From a bacterium (GTDB lineage Bacteria > CLD3 > SB21), in the NCBI GenBank assembly GCA_008933615.1, contig WBUR01000013.1, positions 21,497 through 85,496 of the forward strand: 64,000 nt of DNA, given 5' to 3'. A model generated the notes under the pieces. It saw only the letters and a program-made list of their open reading frames with translations, was not told where the DNA came from and searched no databases. Below, piece after piece: positions 1-9,539 of this stretch (its first letter is position 1; the number at the start of each line of letters is the position of its first letter). The translations under genes were made by a program, and so were the position numbers.

Positions 1-1
1 T

Positions 2-352
2 CACGTATTTCGGAAAACATTGTGTGAATTTGTTGAATCGCTGGGAGCTGTTACGGTTGTGGCCGAAGCGCTGGACGGCGATCACGCGATTGAACTTACA
101 AGCAAGCTTCTTCCGGACATGATATTGATGGATATCAGCATGCCCAACAAAACGGGTCTCGAAGCGGCAAAAGCCATCAAGACTCGCTACCCCGGCATCT
201 TTGTTGTTGTGATCACTCTCCATGATGGAGCCGTGTATCGGCAACTTGCCAAAGAATGCCTGGCGGATGATTTTATTCCTAAAAGTGATATGAAAAATAA
301 ATTATCGGCTCTGATTATGCACAGACTTCATTCCGGCGAATACGAAACTTGA
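2..352 (+). CDS. Response regulator receiver protein, 5'-truncated by window edge
   Basis: CheY-like receiver domain that would accept a phosphoryl group from a sensor kinase. The frame is open from base 2, so the real start lies before the window; an internal ATG at 20 would cut into the receiver fold. Seen: the phospho-acceptor Asp in LMDISMP, the switch Thr in VVITLHD and the conserved Lys in FIPKSD. Only about 16 residues follow the last receiver helix, so there is no DNA-binding output domain. It is either a stand-alone receiver or a truncated NarL-type regulator. The family call is firm; its partner is unknown. Confidence 0.85.
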   Translation, partial: HVFRKTLCEFVESLGAVTVVAEALDGDHAIELTSKLLPDMILMDISMPNKTGLEAAKAIKTRYPGIFVVVITLHDGAVYRQLAKECLADDFIPKSDMKNKLSALIMHRLHSGEYET

Positions 353-494
353 TGTAACCAAAAATCGGGTCTCTTGATTCCATAAATAAGATACTGTAAG
401 TTTACCCTAAGTAATTCTCTTTTTGTAAATTCAAAATTCACTTTCCTTATTGACTTGGTTAAGTTTTAATTCCATAACTGAAAGGCAAGATCGC

Positions 495-914
495 ATGAAA
501 AACATGATGCAGGAATTCAAAGAATTCATGTCCAGGGGAAATGTCGTCGATCTGGCCGTCGGTATTATCATCGGCGGCGCATTCGGAAAAATTGTATCTT
601 CGTTGGTCAATGATGTTCTGATGCCGCCCATCGGCTGGCTAGTCGGCGGACTCAATTTTAAAGATTTGTCGATCAAAATGAAGGCGCCGATGATTGACAC
701 TTCGGGCAACATGATTGATCACGTAGTGACTTTAAACTACGGATCGTTCATTCAAACCGCCGTGGATTTTATTATCATTGCATTCGCCGTTTTTATGGTG
801 GTCAAGTTGGTTAACAAGGTCAAACGAAAAGAACCTCCGGCAGAACCCCCTAAACCGAGCAATCAGGAATTGCTGTTGATGGAAATCAGGGATCTTTTAA
901 AAAACGCTAAATAA
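495..914 (+). CDS. mscL: Large-conductance mechanosensitive channel MscL
   Basis: Homopentameric inner-membrane channel that releases solutes on hypo-osmotic shock. The protein is 139 aa, close to the usual 136-150. The N-terminal helix and TM1 carry the family pattern [24 protein letters not shown], written here as residues 11-34 with key residues R13, N15, D18 and A20-V21-G22. TM2 lies around residues 83-105 and is followed by a charged C-terminal bundle. An in-frame ATG at 450 would add a non-conserved 15-residue leader. The ATG at 495, preceded by a weak purine-rich AAGGCAAGA, gives the standard MscL N-terminus. Confidence 0.95.
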   Translation: MKNMMQEFKEFMSRGNVVDLAVGIIIGGAFGKIVSSLVNDVLMPPIGWLVGGLNFKDLSIKMKAPMIDTSGNMIDHVVTLNYGSFIQTAVDFIIIAFAVFMVVKLVNKVKRKEPPAEPPKPSNQELLLMEIRDLLKNAK

Positions 915-934
915 CATTAACGAAGGAAGAAATT

Positions 935-1792
935 ATGAAGACATTATTAGTAATGGTATACGCTCTGGTTATCATGATATCACAAAGTTTGGTTGCGCAG
1001 GATACCACAGGCTTTTGGAAAACCGGAGGAGCGCTTGGGCTTAATTTTAATCAGGTCGGATTAAAGAATTGGTCGGGCGGCGGCGAAAATTCACTGGCAG
1101 TGAACGGGCTAGTAAATGGTTTTGCCAACATGAAAAAAGATAAAATTTCGTGGGATAATACACTGGAATTAGGATACGGCCTTGTTAAACAAGGTGATTT
1201 GGGCGTTCGCAAAAGCGACGACAAAATTGTCTTAACCTCCAAATTCGGGCGGGAAGCGATTGAATATTGGAGCTTCACAGGCTTGCTCGATTTCAGAACG
1301 CAATTTGCAAACGGGTTCGATTACAAGACTACGCCGAAATCAAAAATATCGGAGTTCATGTCGCCAGCCTATTTGATGCTATCTCTTGGCGCCGAGTTCA
1401 AGCCCAACGACAATTTCTTCGCTCTCATCTCACCGATCACGGGTAAAATGACGTTCGTTCTTGACGACACGCTCTCCCACTACGGCGCGTATGGCGTCGA
1501 TCCGGGGAAGACGGTTCGCAGCGAATTGGGCTGGAATATTAACAGCGTGTATAAACGAAAATTAATGGAGAATACGGATTTCCAAACTAAATTGAATTTG
1601 TTTTCAAGCTATGAAGACCTCGAGCATATTGATGTTAACTGGGAAAATATGCTTCTGCTGAAAGTGAACAAGTATATTACCTCCACCGTTTCGACGAATG
1701 TTATATATGATTACGATATCAAAGATACCGACGGGAAAGCAAAGTGGCAATTGAAAGAAGTGATCGCTGTCGGGATTTTGTATAATTTTTAG
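935..1792 (+). CDS. DUF3078 family outer-membrane protein
   Basis: Secreted protein of 285 aa with a Sec signal peptide ending in SLVAQ|D (about residues 1-22). It is followed by the NWSGGGENS motif typical of the Bacteroidota/Chlorobiota DUF3078 family. The rest alternates hydrophobic and polar residues and ends in an aromatic residue (YNF), as outer-membrane beta-barrels do. GAAGGAAGA lies just before the ATG. A strong terminator follows at 1813. The function of the family is not known to me; surface or barrel location is inferred from the signal and C-terminus. Confidence 0.8.
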   Translation: MKTLLVMVYALVIMISQSLVAQDTTGFWKTGGALGLNFNQVGLKNWSGGGENSLAVNGLVNGFANMKKDKISWDNTLELGYGLVKQGDLGVRKSDDKIVLTSKFGREAIEYWSFTGLLDFRTQFANGFDYKTTPKSKISEFMSPAYLMLSLGAEFKPNDNFFALISPITGKMTFVLDDTLSHYGAYGVDPGKTVRSELGWNINSVYKRKLMENTDFQTKLNLFSSYEDLEHIDVNWENMLLLKVNKYITSTVSTNVIYDYDIKDTDGKAKWQLKEVIAVGILYNF

Positions 1793-1812
1793 GCCATCGG
1801 AAGACGATGATT

Positions 1813-1846
1813 AAAAGGCAGTTGAAGTTTTTCAACTGCCTTTTTT
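1813..1846 (+). terminator. Rho-independent terminator after the DUF3078 gene
   Basis: Perfect inverted repeat AAAAGGCAGTTGAA / TTCAACTGCCTTTT around a short GTTT loop, running into a T-tract. It lies 20 nt after the stop codon of the DUF3078 gene. The A-tract on the left side means it could also work on the minus strand, but no minus-strand gene ends here. Confidence 0.9.
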
Positions 1847-1995
1847 GTTGCAAAAAAAGTTAGTGTTTTTATTATTCGCCTTGGCTACATTCCTTTCATC
1901 TTAAAACGCGGCTACTCCGTATTCAATTCCGATTTTTGATCCATATCAAGCGGGATACCGTAGTGCAGCCATTACATTATTCCCAAGGAGAAAAT

Positions 1996-2343
1996 ATGGC
2001 AGATCGTTTCAAAGAGTTTACAGAATTTCGCCAGAAGATGAACGAACGGATCCTGGAGCAAGATAATAAGGTCATTAAGCGATTCTTTTCAATCGATACG
2101 TTGACCTATCAGCCGGGCGCGCTGGACGTCAAAACAAAAGAAATGCTCGGTCTTGTTGCCTCGATGGTACTGCGCTGCGACGATTGCGTGTCGTATCACA
2201 TTAATAAATGTAAAGAAGCCGGCGTTTCACGGGAAGAGATGTTTGAAGTCTTCAGCGTCGGCTTGGTTGTCGGCGGATCCATCGTTATTCCGCACTTACG
2301 CAGAGCCGTGGCGTTTTTAGACGAATTAGAAAAAGGGAAATAA
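1996..2343 (+). CDS. AhpD-like carboxymuconolactone decarboxylase family protein
   Basis: Protein of 115 aa in the CMD/AhpD-like all-helical fold. It carries the redox motif CDDC followed by VSYHINKC, matching the ExxxCxxCxxxH arrangement of peroxidase-type members. This suggests a disulfide-dependent peroxidase or reductase. The start at 1996 is chosen because AAGGAG lies 7 nt upstream; an earlier ATG at 1936 adds 20 non-conserved residues and has no ribosome site. The RND efflux pair follows 48 nt later and could be co-transcribed. The substrate cannot be told from sequence. Confidence 0.85.
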   Translation: MADRFKEFTEFRQKMNERILEQDNKVIKRFFSIDTLTYQPGALDVKTKEMLGLVASMVLRCDDCVSYHINKCKEAGVSREEMFEVFSVGLVVGGSIVIPHLRRAVAFLDELEKGK

Positions 2344-2390
2344 CGGGATAATATATACGTTTGATATAACTACATGAAAGTTATCATTCC

Positions 2391-3464
2391 ATGAGCAAGA
2401 AGATGAAGAGTATTATAATATGGGGCGTTGTCGCAATATCTATCGGCGGTTTGTCGATCAATAAATGGATAACAAGTGAAGAGAAATCGAAATCCAACCG
2501 TGCCGCCGGAAGTTTTAACGACAGCAGAATTACAGTTAAAGGACGCGTTATAACTTATGAAACTCTGACCAATAAAGTGTTGGCCACCGGAACCGTAATC
2601 GCGAATGAAGAAGTAGATATGAAAAGCGAGATATCCGGCCGGGTGGTACAAATTCTTTTCAAAGAAGGCGGCCGCGTCAGCAAAGGCGAACTGCTGATCA
2701 AACTCAACGACTCGGAGCTGCAGGCGCAACTGGAAAAATCGGAATCGCGTAAGAAATTAGCCGAAAGCAATGAGGTTCGGCAGCGGATATTACTTGAAAA
2801 AGAACTTCTTGCCAAGGAAGTATACGACGCAACGGTCAATGAACTGAACTCCGTACAGGCCGACATTGCGCTGCTCAGGGCGCAGATCGCCAAAACGGAA
2901 ATCCGTGCGCCGTTTGACGGCGTAATAGGACTAAAATACGTCAGTGAAGGCAGTTATATTTCTACAACGACCAAAATCGCAACTCTTCAGAATATTCTGG
3001 CGGTTAAAATTGATTTTTCAATTCCGGAAAAATATGTGAACGATATTCTTCGTGAAGCCGAGATAACTTTTACCATTTCAGGCACGGAAAAAAAATATAA
3101 AGGCCGTATATTTGCGATTGAACCTAAGATTGACCCGGCGACGCGAACGGTAGCCATGCGCGCGATATGCACCAATACCGACGGAAAAATATTTCCGGGC
3201 GCATTTGCCAATATCGAAGTGGTTCTGAAGGAAACTAAGAATGCGCTGATGGTTCCGACGGAGTCCATTATTCCTGAACTGAAAAGTCAGAAAGTTTTTG
3301 TTTATAAAAACGGCCTTGCGCAATCCATCTCGGTTGAGACCGGTTTACGAACGGACACAAAGATTCAGATCACCAAAGGGCTACAACCCGGGGACACGGT
3401 AATTACTACCGGCGTGTTGCTGCTGAGGACCGGAAGCCCGGTGGCCATTTCAGATCTTGAGTAG
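2391..3464 (+). CDS. RND efflux periplasmic adaptor (membrane fusion protein)
   Basis: HlyD/AcrA-type adaptor of 357 aa that links an inner-membrane RND pump to an outer-membrane channel. One N-terminal hydrophobic segment (about residues 5-24) anchors it. The biotinyl-lipoyl halves flank a short alpha-hairpin (VVQILFKEGGRVSKGE at about 84-99 and AKTEIRAPFDGVIG at about 166-179), followed by beta-barrel and membrane-proximal domains. The short hairpin resembles the MexH/MdtA-like heavy-metal or solvent subfamily. It sits 32 nt before the pump gene and is surely in the same operon. No TolC-type gene is nearby. Confidence 0.92.
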   Translation: MSKKMKSIIIWGVVAISIGGLSINKWITSEEKSKSNRAAGSFNDSRITVKGRVITYETLTNKVLATGTVIANEEVDMKSEISGRVVQILFKEGGRVSKGELLIKLNDSELQAQLEKSESRKKLAESNEVRQRILLEKELLAKEVYDATVNELNSVQADIALLRAQIAKTEIRAPFDGVIGLKYVSEGSYISTTTKIATLQNILAVKIDFSIPEKYVNDILREAEITFTISGTEKKYKGRIFAIEPKIDPATRTVAMRAICTNTDGKIFPGAFANIEVVLKETKNALMVPTESIIPELKSQKVFVYKNGLAQSISVETGLRTDTKIQITKGLQPGDTVITTGVLLLRTGSPVAISDLE

Positions 3465-3496
3465 TCTCATAAACACATTTTAAATAAAAGGCCTTT

Positions 3497-6400
3497 ATGA
3501 GTTTATCCGCTATTTGTATTCGCCGGCCTGTGTTGGCCATTGTTTTGAATTTGGTCATCATCCTATTCGGCGTTATTGGATTTACTTTCCTCGGAGTACG
3601 CGAATATCCTTCGATCGATCCGCCCATCATTACTGTGCGAACGAGTTATACCGGGGCTAATTCGGATGTGATGGAATCGCAGATCACGGAACCCCTGGAA
3701 AAGGCAATCAACGGAATAGCCGGAATCCGCGTTATTTCTTCATCGAGCAGCCAAGGTACCAGTAGTATTACGGTTGAATTTAATCTCGATGTGGATTTGG
3801 AAACTGCGGCGAATGACGTTCGCGATAAAGTATCTCAAGCTGTCCGTCAGCTTCCGCAGGATATTGATGCGCCCCCCGTCGTGTCCAAAGCCGATGCGAA
3901 TTCGGATGCAATTCTGACCCTGACCTTGCAAAGCGATACCAAGAACCAGCTTCAGGTCAGCGATTATGCTGAGAATGTAATTGCCGAGAGGCTTCAGACG
4001 ATTCCCGGAGTCAGCGGCGTTCAGATTTGGGGCCAAAAAAGATATGCGATGCGCATCTGGATGGATCCGGCAAAATTGGCATCCTACAAATTAACACCGC
4101 TGGATGTGAAGAGCGCTCTCGACCGCGAAAACATAGAGTTACCCGGAGGTAAAATTGCCGGTAATATGACCGAGTTGACCGTTCGGACATTGGGCAAACT
4201 GGTTACGGAAAGTGATTTTAATAATCTGATCATAGTTGCGGACGGCGAGACCACAATCCGATTACAGGATATTGGTTATGCCATTCTCGGCCCGGAAAAT
4301 GAAGAAACGATATTGAAGGAATCCGGCATTCCGATGATCGGTCTGGCCGTCGTACCGCAACCGGGCAGCAACTACATCGATATCTCGGACGAATTCTACA
4401 AGCGCGCCGAACAAATAAAAAACGATCTGCCGAAAGATTACCGCCTGAATTTTGCGATGGATAATACGCGGTTTATCAAAAGATCCGTTGAAGAAGTTAA
4501 GGAAACGCTTTTCATCGCAATAGCGCTGGTGATCCTGATAATTTTCCTGTTTTTCAGAGATTGGATTATCGCCGTGCGTCCTTTAATTGACATTCCCGTT
4601 TCTTTGATCGGAGCTTTTTTTATTATGTATCTATCCGGATTTTCTGTAAATGTTTTGACTCTTTTGGCGATTGTGTTGGCAACGGGTCTTGTTGTGGACG
4701 ACGGCATCGTTGTAACTGAAAATATTTTCAAGAAAGTGGAGGCCGGGATGAATCCGATGCAGGCCGCCTTCAAAGGCTCTCAGGAAATATTCTTTGTGGT
4801 CATTTCCACCTCCATTACATTGGCGGCCGTGTTCATGCCGATTATTTTTCTTCAGGGATTTGTGGGACGCCTCTTCCGCGAGTTCGGGGTTGTGCTTGCG
4901 GGCGCCGTTCTGATTTCCGCTTTTGTATCGCTGACCCTCACGCCCATGCTTAACGCAAAATTACTTCGCCGTAAACAAAAGCATACCCGCTTTTATGATA
5001 TCACGGAACCGTTTTTTGTGAATCTGGTTAATTCATACAGCAGCGGACTAAACCGTTTTATGGCCAAGAAATGGATATCTGTTGCAATCATGATCGCGTC
5101 CTTTTTCATCATATTTTTGGCAGGATCGCGCCTGCAATCCGAACTGGCGCCTCTGGAAGATCGCAGTTTATTACGTATAACGGCGACGGGGCCTGAAGGC
5201 GCTTCGTACGATTATACGACTCGTTTTATGAATAATTTGGTGGAATTTGTTAATGATTCTCTTCCTGAGAAAAAAGTGTTTCTGACTGTAACCGCGCCGG
5301 GGTTTGCCGGAACCGGCGCCGTTAATACGGGCTTTGCCCGCGTGGTGCTGACTCCTCCGGAGGAAAGGTATCGCACACAACAGGAGATCGCGAATTATAT
5401 TTCTGCGAATTTGCGCCGCTTCCCGGAAGCGCGTGCGTTTGTTATTCAGGAACAAACGATCGCAGTAGGCGGCGGACGCGGCGGACTTCCGGTACAATAC
5501 GTCTTACAAGCGCCTAATTTTGAAAAACTAAGAGAGGTGGTTCCTAAATTTTTGGAAGAAGCGCGAAAAGACCCTGCGTTTCAAATCGTCGACGTCAATC
5601 TTAAATTTAATAAGCCCGAACTGCACATCAGTATCGATCGTGACCGCGCGCGCGCATTGGGGGTATCGGCAACGGATATCGGACAAATTCTGCGCCTGTC
5701 GTACAGCGGACAGCGGTTTGGATATTTTATTATGAACGGGAAGCAGTACCAGGTCGTGGGCCAGATGAGCCGTGAATACCGCGACAAACCGCTGGACCTG
5801 AAATCGCTGTATGTGAGAAATACCAAGGGTGAATTAATTCAATTAGATAATATCGTTTCGGTAACCGAACGTGTAGCCCCGCCGCAGTTATATCATTTTA
5901 ATCGTTACGTATCGGCAACCGTTTCCGCCGGCCTCAATCCCGGCATGGCCATGGGTGACGGAATCGCTGCAATGGACAAAATTGCCGATAAAGTTCTGGA
6001 CGAATCGTTCAGCACCACGCTCAGCGGGCCTTCACGTGACTTTGCCGAGAGTTCATCCAATATTCTTTTTGCATTTATTCTGGCGCTTGTGATCATCTAT
6101 CTTGTGCTCTCTGCACAGTTTGAAAGTTTTATCGATCCGTTCATCATCATGTTAACGGTGCCGCTGGCTTTAGCCGGGGCGTTATTGTCCCTTTGGTATT
6201 TTGATCAAACGCTGAATATTTTCAGTCAGATCGGTATTATTATGCTCATCGGACTGGTTACGAAGAACGGTATTTTGATCATTGAGTTTGCAAATCAGCG
6301 ACGGGAAGAAGGATTAACTGTTTTCAAAGCCGCGCAGGAGGCTGCGAGATTGCGTTTTCGTCCAATCGTGATGACAAGCCTTGCGACCGTTCTGGGCGCC

Positions 6401-6604
6401 CTGCCGATTGCCCTTGCGTTAGGCGCAGGAGCAAAGAGCCGTGTATCGATGGGCATTGTAGTGATCGGCGGGCTCATGTTTTCGCTGGCGCTGACGCTGT
6501 TTGTGATTCCGTCAATTTATGCGATGATGAAAAAAGAATTGCCGAAGGGCTTAGAAGAATCAACTGAATACAAAGAAGAATCAACAGCAGAAGTAGTGAG
6601 TTAG
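3497..6604 (+). CDS. RND multidrug efflux pump, AcrB/HAE1 family
   Basis: Inner-membrane proton-driven exporter of 1035 aa, full length for the AcrB/MexB family. Seen: the N-terminal helix followed by FLGVREYPSIDPP, the TM4 proton-relay pair in GLVVDDGIVVTEN, and the TM10 Lys in LVTKNGILIIEF, all as in AcrB. Two large periplasmic loops lie between TM1-TM2 and TM7-TM8. The glycine-rich GGGRGG near residue 657 lies in the second loop. It pairs with the upstream adaptor. The outer-membrane factor must come from elsewhere. Substrate specificity is not readable. Confidence 0.96.
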   Translation: MSLSAICIRRPVLAIVLNLVIILFGVIGFTFLGVREYPSIDPPIITVRTSYTGANSDVMESQITEPLEKAINGIAGIRVISSSSSQGTSSITVEFNLDVDLETAANDVRDKVSQAVRQLPQDIDAPPVVSKADANSDAILTLTLQSDTKNQLQVSDYAENVIAERLQTIPGVSGVQIWGQKRYAMRIWMDPAKLASYKLTPLDVKSALDRENIELPGGKIAGNMTELTVRTLGKLVTESDFNNLIIVADGETTIRLQDIGYAILGPENEETILKESGIPMIGLAVVPQPGSNYIDISDEFYKRAEQIKNDLPKDYRLNFAMDNTRFIKRSVEEVKETLFIAIALVILIIFLFFRDWIIAVRPLIDIPVSLIGAFFIMYLSGFSVNVLTLLAIVLATGLVVDDGIVVTENIFKKVEAGMNPMQAAFKGSQEIFFVVISTSITLAAVFMPIIFLQGFVGRLFREFGVVLAGAVLISAFVSLTLTPMLNAKLLRRKQKHTRFYDITEPFFVNLVNSYSSGLNRFMAKKWISVAIMIASFFIIFLAGSRLQSELAPLEDRSLLRITATGPEGASYDYTTRFMNNLVEFVNDSLPEKKVFLTVTAPGFAGTGAVNTGFARVVLTPPEERYRTQQEIANYISANLRRFPEARAFVIQEQTIAVGGGRGGLPVQYVLQAPNFEKLREVVPKFLEEARKDPAFQIVDVNLKFNKPELHISIDRDRARALGVSATDIGQILRLSYSGQRFGYFIMNGKQYQVVGQMSREYRDKPLDLKSLYVRNTKGELIQLDNIVSVTERVAPPQLYHFNRYVSATVSAGLNPGMAMGDGIAAMDKIADKVLDESFSTTLSGPSRDFAESSSNILFAFILALVIIYLVLSAQFESFIDPFIIMLTVPLALAGALLSLWYFDQTLNIFSQIGIIMLIGLVTKNGILIIEFANQRREEGLTVFKAAQEAARLRFRPIVMTSLATVLGALPIALALGAGAKSRVSMGIVVIGGLMFSLALTLFVIPSIYAMMKKELPKGLEESTEYKEESTAEVVS

Positions 6605-6638
6605 ATTGGTAGGCGCAATTGTAGGTGCCGCGAAAGAT

Positions 6639-7343
6639 CTAATCCGATAAGTTCGCCGTTTTGATCAAGGCGCGTTGGTTCAAAATTTTTATTTTCTTTC
6701 CGATAAAATCGATCAATTTCTCATCTTTGAAATCCGCCAGCAGCCGTATCGTCGTTTCGGTTGATGTTCCAACAATATTGGCGATGTCCTGCCGCGACAT
6801 GACAATATTCAATCCAAAGTCGTCATGCCCGCAAAATTCTTTCAGCATTAGTAAGGTCTCTGCCAATCTTTCACGTACCGTATTCTGCGCCATGGTAACA
6901 AAACGATTTTCTGTTTCTTTCATATCCCGTGATAGAAGCTGGATCAATTTCATAAAAAGGTCTGAATTTGACTGAACGATATTCAGAAAAACGCTTTTAG
7001 GTATAAAACAAACCAAGGCGTCTTCCAGCGCTTCCGCTGAAGAAGAATACGCATCGCCGGTTATCATGGACGAGTAACCGATAATGTCGCCTTCCTTGGC
7101 AAGGCGTATGATCTGCTGTTTCCCCTCGTGGTTCATTTTATAAACCTTTACTCTGCCTTTATTAATACAGTAGAGCCCGGTTGCCACATGACCTTCATAA
7201 AAAATGATTTGATCTTTTTTATAAATATTGCCGCATTTATTTTGCGCAATCTGTGCTAAATCGGAAGGTTTCAATTCCGCAAAGATGGAATCAAACCGCG
7301 ACTCGCACGAATCGCACATCGGTATAATATATTTTTTGGTCAT
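6639..7343 (-). CDS. Crp/Fnr family transcriptional regulator
   Basis: Protein of 234 aa with an N-terminal cyclic-nucleotide-binding-like beta-roll (GDIIGYSSMITGDAYSSSAEALED) and a C-terminal winged helix. The recognition helix SRQDIANIVGTSTETTIR matches the Fnr-type ExxxR pattern. N-terminal C10 and C13 plus C37 recall Fe-S sensing in FNR, but the spacing is not that of E. coli FNR, so oxygen sensing is only a possibility. It converges with the RND pump gene, which ends 35 nt away. No target site was identified. Confidence 0.92.
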   Translation of the reverse strand: MTKKYIIPMCDSCESRFDSIFAELKPSDLAQIAQNKCGNIYKKDQIIFYEGHVATGLYCINKGRVKVYKMNHEGKQQIIRLAKEGDIIGYSSMITGDAYSSSAEALEDALVCFIPKSVFLNIVQSNSDLFMKLIQLLSRDMKETENRFVTMAQNTVRERLAETLLMLKEFCGHDDFGLNIVMSRQDIANIVGTSTETTIRLLADFKDEKLIDFIGKKIKILNQRALIKTANLSD

Positions 7344-7441
7344 ACTTATTTCCTTTCAGGCTGCAAGAAACACGGCTTATCCTCGTGCTTTTTGTATTAT
7401 TTGGCCGCCTCGTTATAAACAAAGCAGATGACAAAAAAACG

Positions 7442-7966
7442 TCAGGACACGTTTAATTCGATTACAAAAAGAGCTTGTCCCTTTTCTACATTATGCCCGG
7501 GCTTTACATTCAACTTTTTAATGGTTCCGTCAACGGACGACTTGATCTCATTTTCCATTTTCATCGCCTCGAGGATCATAACGCCCTGGCCTTGCGCTAC
7601 GGCATCGCCTTCGTTGAGAAGTATTTTTGTTACAAGACCGGGAATCGGGGCATTGACTTCACCGCCGGTTTTCGCATGCGTTTGACCGATCAGTGATCGA
7701 AGGAGAAAGGTGCGTTCATCTTCCACGCTGTACTCGAAACGGTGGCCGCGGGTGTACACCTTGTGGGTACTCATTTTTTTATCAATGATCACACGGAAAG
7801 AATCGCTGCCGAGAAGCATCGAATGAACGGATCCTTTTCCGACGGTTTTGAAATCAACGTCCAATTCCTGCACGGTTTCTTTTCCGATGCGAACTTTGAG
7901 ACGGTCGCCGTTTTCGACAATCTCGATATCGTATACTTTGCTGTCGTTAGACACTTTGTACTTCAT
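7442..7966 (-). CDS. Biotin/lipoyl-attachment carrier protein (acyl-CoA carboxylase BCCP-like)
   Basis: Protein of 174 aa. The C-terminal 75 residues form a biotinyl domain with the lysine acceptor in EAMKMENEI. The N-terminal ~95 residues form a beta-rich domain seen in carrier subunits of propionyl/acetyl-CoA-type and oxaloacetate decarboxylase enzymes. It would shuttle carboxyl groups between biotin carboxylase and a carboxyltransferase, neither of which is in this window. The ATG at 7966 is preferred over a TTG two codons upstream. The gene stands alone between divergent or convergent neighbours. Confidence 0.9.
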   Translation of the reverse strand: MKYKVSNDSKVYDIEIVENGDRLKVRIGKETVQELDVDFKTVGKGSVHSMLLGSDSFRVIIDKKMSTHKVYTRGHRFEYSVEDERTFLLRSLIGQTHAKTGGEVNAPIPGLVTKILLNEGDAVAQGQGVMILEAMKMENEIKSSVDGTIKKLNVKPGHNVEKGQALFVIELNVS

Positions 7967-8086
7967 AAACAAAACTTTGTATGGCTCAAGGAGTTGACTA
8001 AGCTAATACATCGCAATCATAAATTCAAAATATATTTATTACAGTTTTTTCATTGGGTTGTTTGTAACTTCGCAGTTAGAGTATGC

Positions 8087-8836
8087 TCAGCTGTTCATGA
8101 TTGCGCCGTTATTGATATCCAGGGTTTGCCCGGTCATACTTGTTTGCCGGAGCAAATAAGAGGTGAGTTCCGCGATTTCTTTCGGCTCGGACATTTTTCC
8201 GAGAGGAACGGATTGCATGGCGATCTGATAAAACTGATCTTTGGTAATATCGAGCCCTTGCGCTATTTCTTCCAATCCGTTCTGCGCCATGTCCGTATTG
8301 ACCCAGCCTGGACAGATCGCGTTAACGAGTATCTTTTCCGGCGCCAGTTCCATCGCCCAGCTTCTCATCAGGCCGAGCAGCCCCGCTTTGCTTGCACAAT
8401 AGGCTGAATACTTCGAAACGCCGAGCCGCGCAAGAATAGAAGAAATGATCGTAATATGTTTGAATTCACCCGAACTTTTCCGGAGGAATGGCAAAAAGCA
8501 GTTGACGAAATAATATGTTCCCGATAGATTCGTTTCGATAATGTCGTTCCAACGATCATCTTGGCCGAAGAAATTAGCGCCGCCGATCCCCGCATTGGCA
8601 ATAATTCCGTCTAACGAAGGGAATGAAAATTTTTGCGCCGCCTCCTGTACGCTTTGCAGGGAACGGACATCCATCGTGAGAATTTTATGGTGCGACGGAT
8701 TTTCCAATGATGATAACGTATCTTCAAGGTTTTCTAAATTTCGTCCACAGAGGATCACGGTATGATCCGGGGAAAGTTTCTGTGCGATGGCGCGGCCGAT
8801 ACCGGAACCGCCGCCGGAGATGATGTAATATTTCAT
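8087..8836 (-). CDS. Short-chain dehydrogenase/reductase (SDR)
   Basis: Classical SDR of 249 aa. Seen: the NAD(P)-binding glycine motif SGGGSGIG at the N-terminus, IIANAGIGG, the catalytic Ser in TIISSIL, and YSAYCASK with the catalytic Tyr and Lys, then PGWVNTDM. The likely reaction is NAD(P)H-dependent keto/alcohol interconversion, perhaps on an acyl or sugar substrate. The family is too broad for a substrate. It is followed upstream (higher coordinates) by a gene-poor decayed stretch. Confidence 0.9.
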   Translation of the reverse strand: MKYYIISGGGSGIGRAIAQKLSPDHTVILCGRNLENLEDTLSSLENPSHHKILTMDVRSLQSVQEAAQKFSFPSLDGIIANAGIGGANFFGQDDRWNDIIETNLSGTYYFVNCFLPFLRKSSGEFKHITIISSILARLGVSKYSAYCASKAGLLGLMRSWAMELAPEKILVNAICPGWVNTDMAQNGLEEIAQGLDITKDQFYQIAMQSVPLGKMSEPKEIAELTSYLLRQTSMTGQTLDINNGAIMNS

Positions 8837-9364
8837 ATAATAAGGTTTATTGTTTCAATGAAGATAATGTATCCAATTGTTAGATTCAAAAGAATTGATA
8901 CAAGAAGAAATTGTGAGCATGCTCCATAGCTTTAGCACCGGGATCGGTGACTATTCCGATTATTCGAACGAAAGCTTGTTAATTAACAGTGTTGCATGAC
9001 CCCGGAGGGGTGACATGTGATCAATGATATGGTGAGCGCCAAACACAACAAATGCATTGACAAACCTCTGCCGTATGGGTAATTTTAAACCGTCTCATTG
9101 AAGCTCTTCTTGTCGTAAGGCAATTTCAGAATAATTCCGACAAGTTGCTTATATTCTGAATAACGTTTAGATATAATTATGCGCAACCCGTTGACATGGG
9201 ATGAAGTATAGTTAATTATAAAAAAAAGGCCTGCTTGCGACCATGAATTTCGTCAAAGAATAAGTCGGTATTCAACAGTTTACAACTCGAAAGTCTCCGA
9301 ATCGGAGCACGGCGGATGTTATTTGTCTTCCTTAGGCCTCACCACCATTCACACGAAAATAGCT
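8837..9364. other. Gene-poor decayed stretch with a small GC palindrome
   Basis: No supported reading frame. A compact palindrome ACCCCGGAGGGGT lies at 8999-9011, followed by GACATGTG. It looks like a REP-type or element-derived hairpin, but only one copy was noticed in this window. The stretch leads into the DUF1697 remnant, so the whole interval is probably a degraded remnant of former genes. Confidence 0.5.
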
Positions 9365-9539
9365 ATGGCACTTGTGGTTCTTCTGAGAGGTGTCAACGTC
9401 GGCGGTCATAAGACCTTCCGCCCTACACTCCTTACCGAACAATTGAAGCATTTGGATGTTGTGAACCTTCGGAGTACCGGTCACTACGCGCAACTGGAAT
9501 ACGATCACTGCGATCGCCAAGGTCTTGGTACCGGAGTAG
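9365..9539 (+). pseudogene. DUF1697 protein remnant with internal deletion
   Basis: Starting at the ATG at 9365 the frame reads MALVVLLRGVNVGGHKTFRP and about 14 further residues, the classic N-terminus of DUF1697 proteins. After about residue 35 the similarity jumps by +1 frame to FGVPVTTRNWNTITAIAKVL, then stops at 9537-9539. The TxRNWNT motif is the C-terminal hallmark of the same family. Full-length members are about 180 aa, so some 120 internal residues have been lost and the ends joined out of frame. Recalled family motifs support this; a search was not possible. Without the shift, the frame stays open to 9625 but reads as unrelated residues. Confidence 0.75.

Noticed and set aside
431..712. 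Minus-strand frame opposite mscL
   Set aside because: It lies antisense to a conserved mscL gene and has no ribosome site or family pattern.
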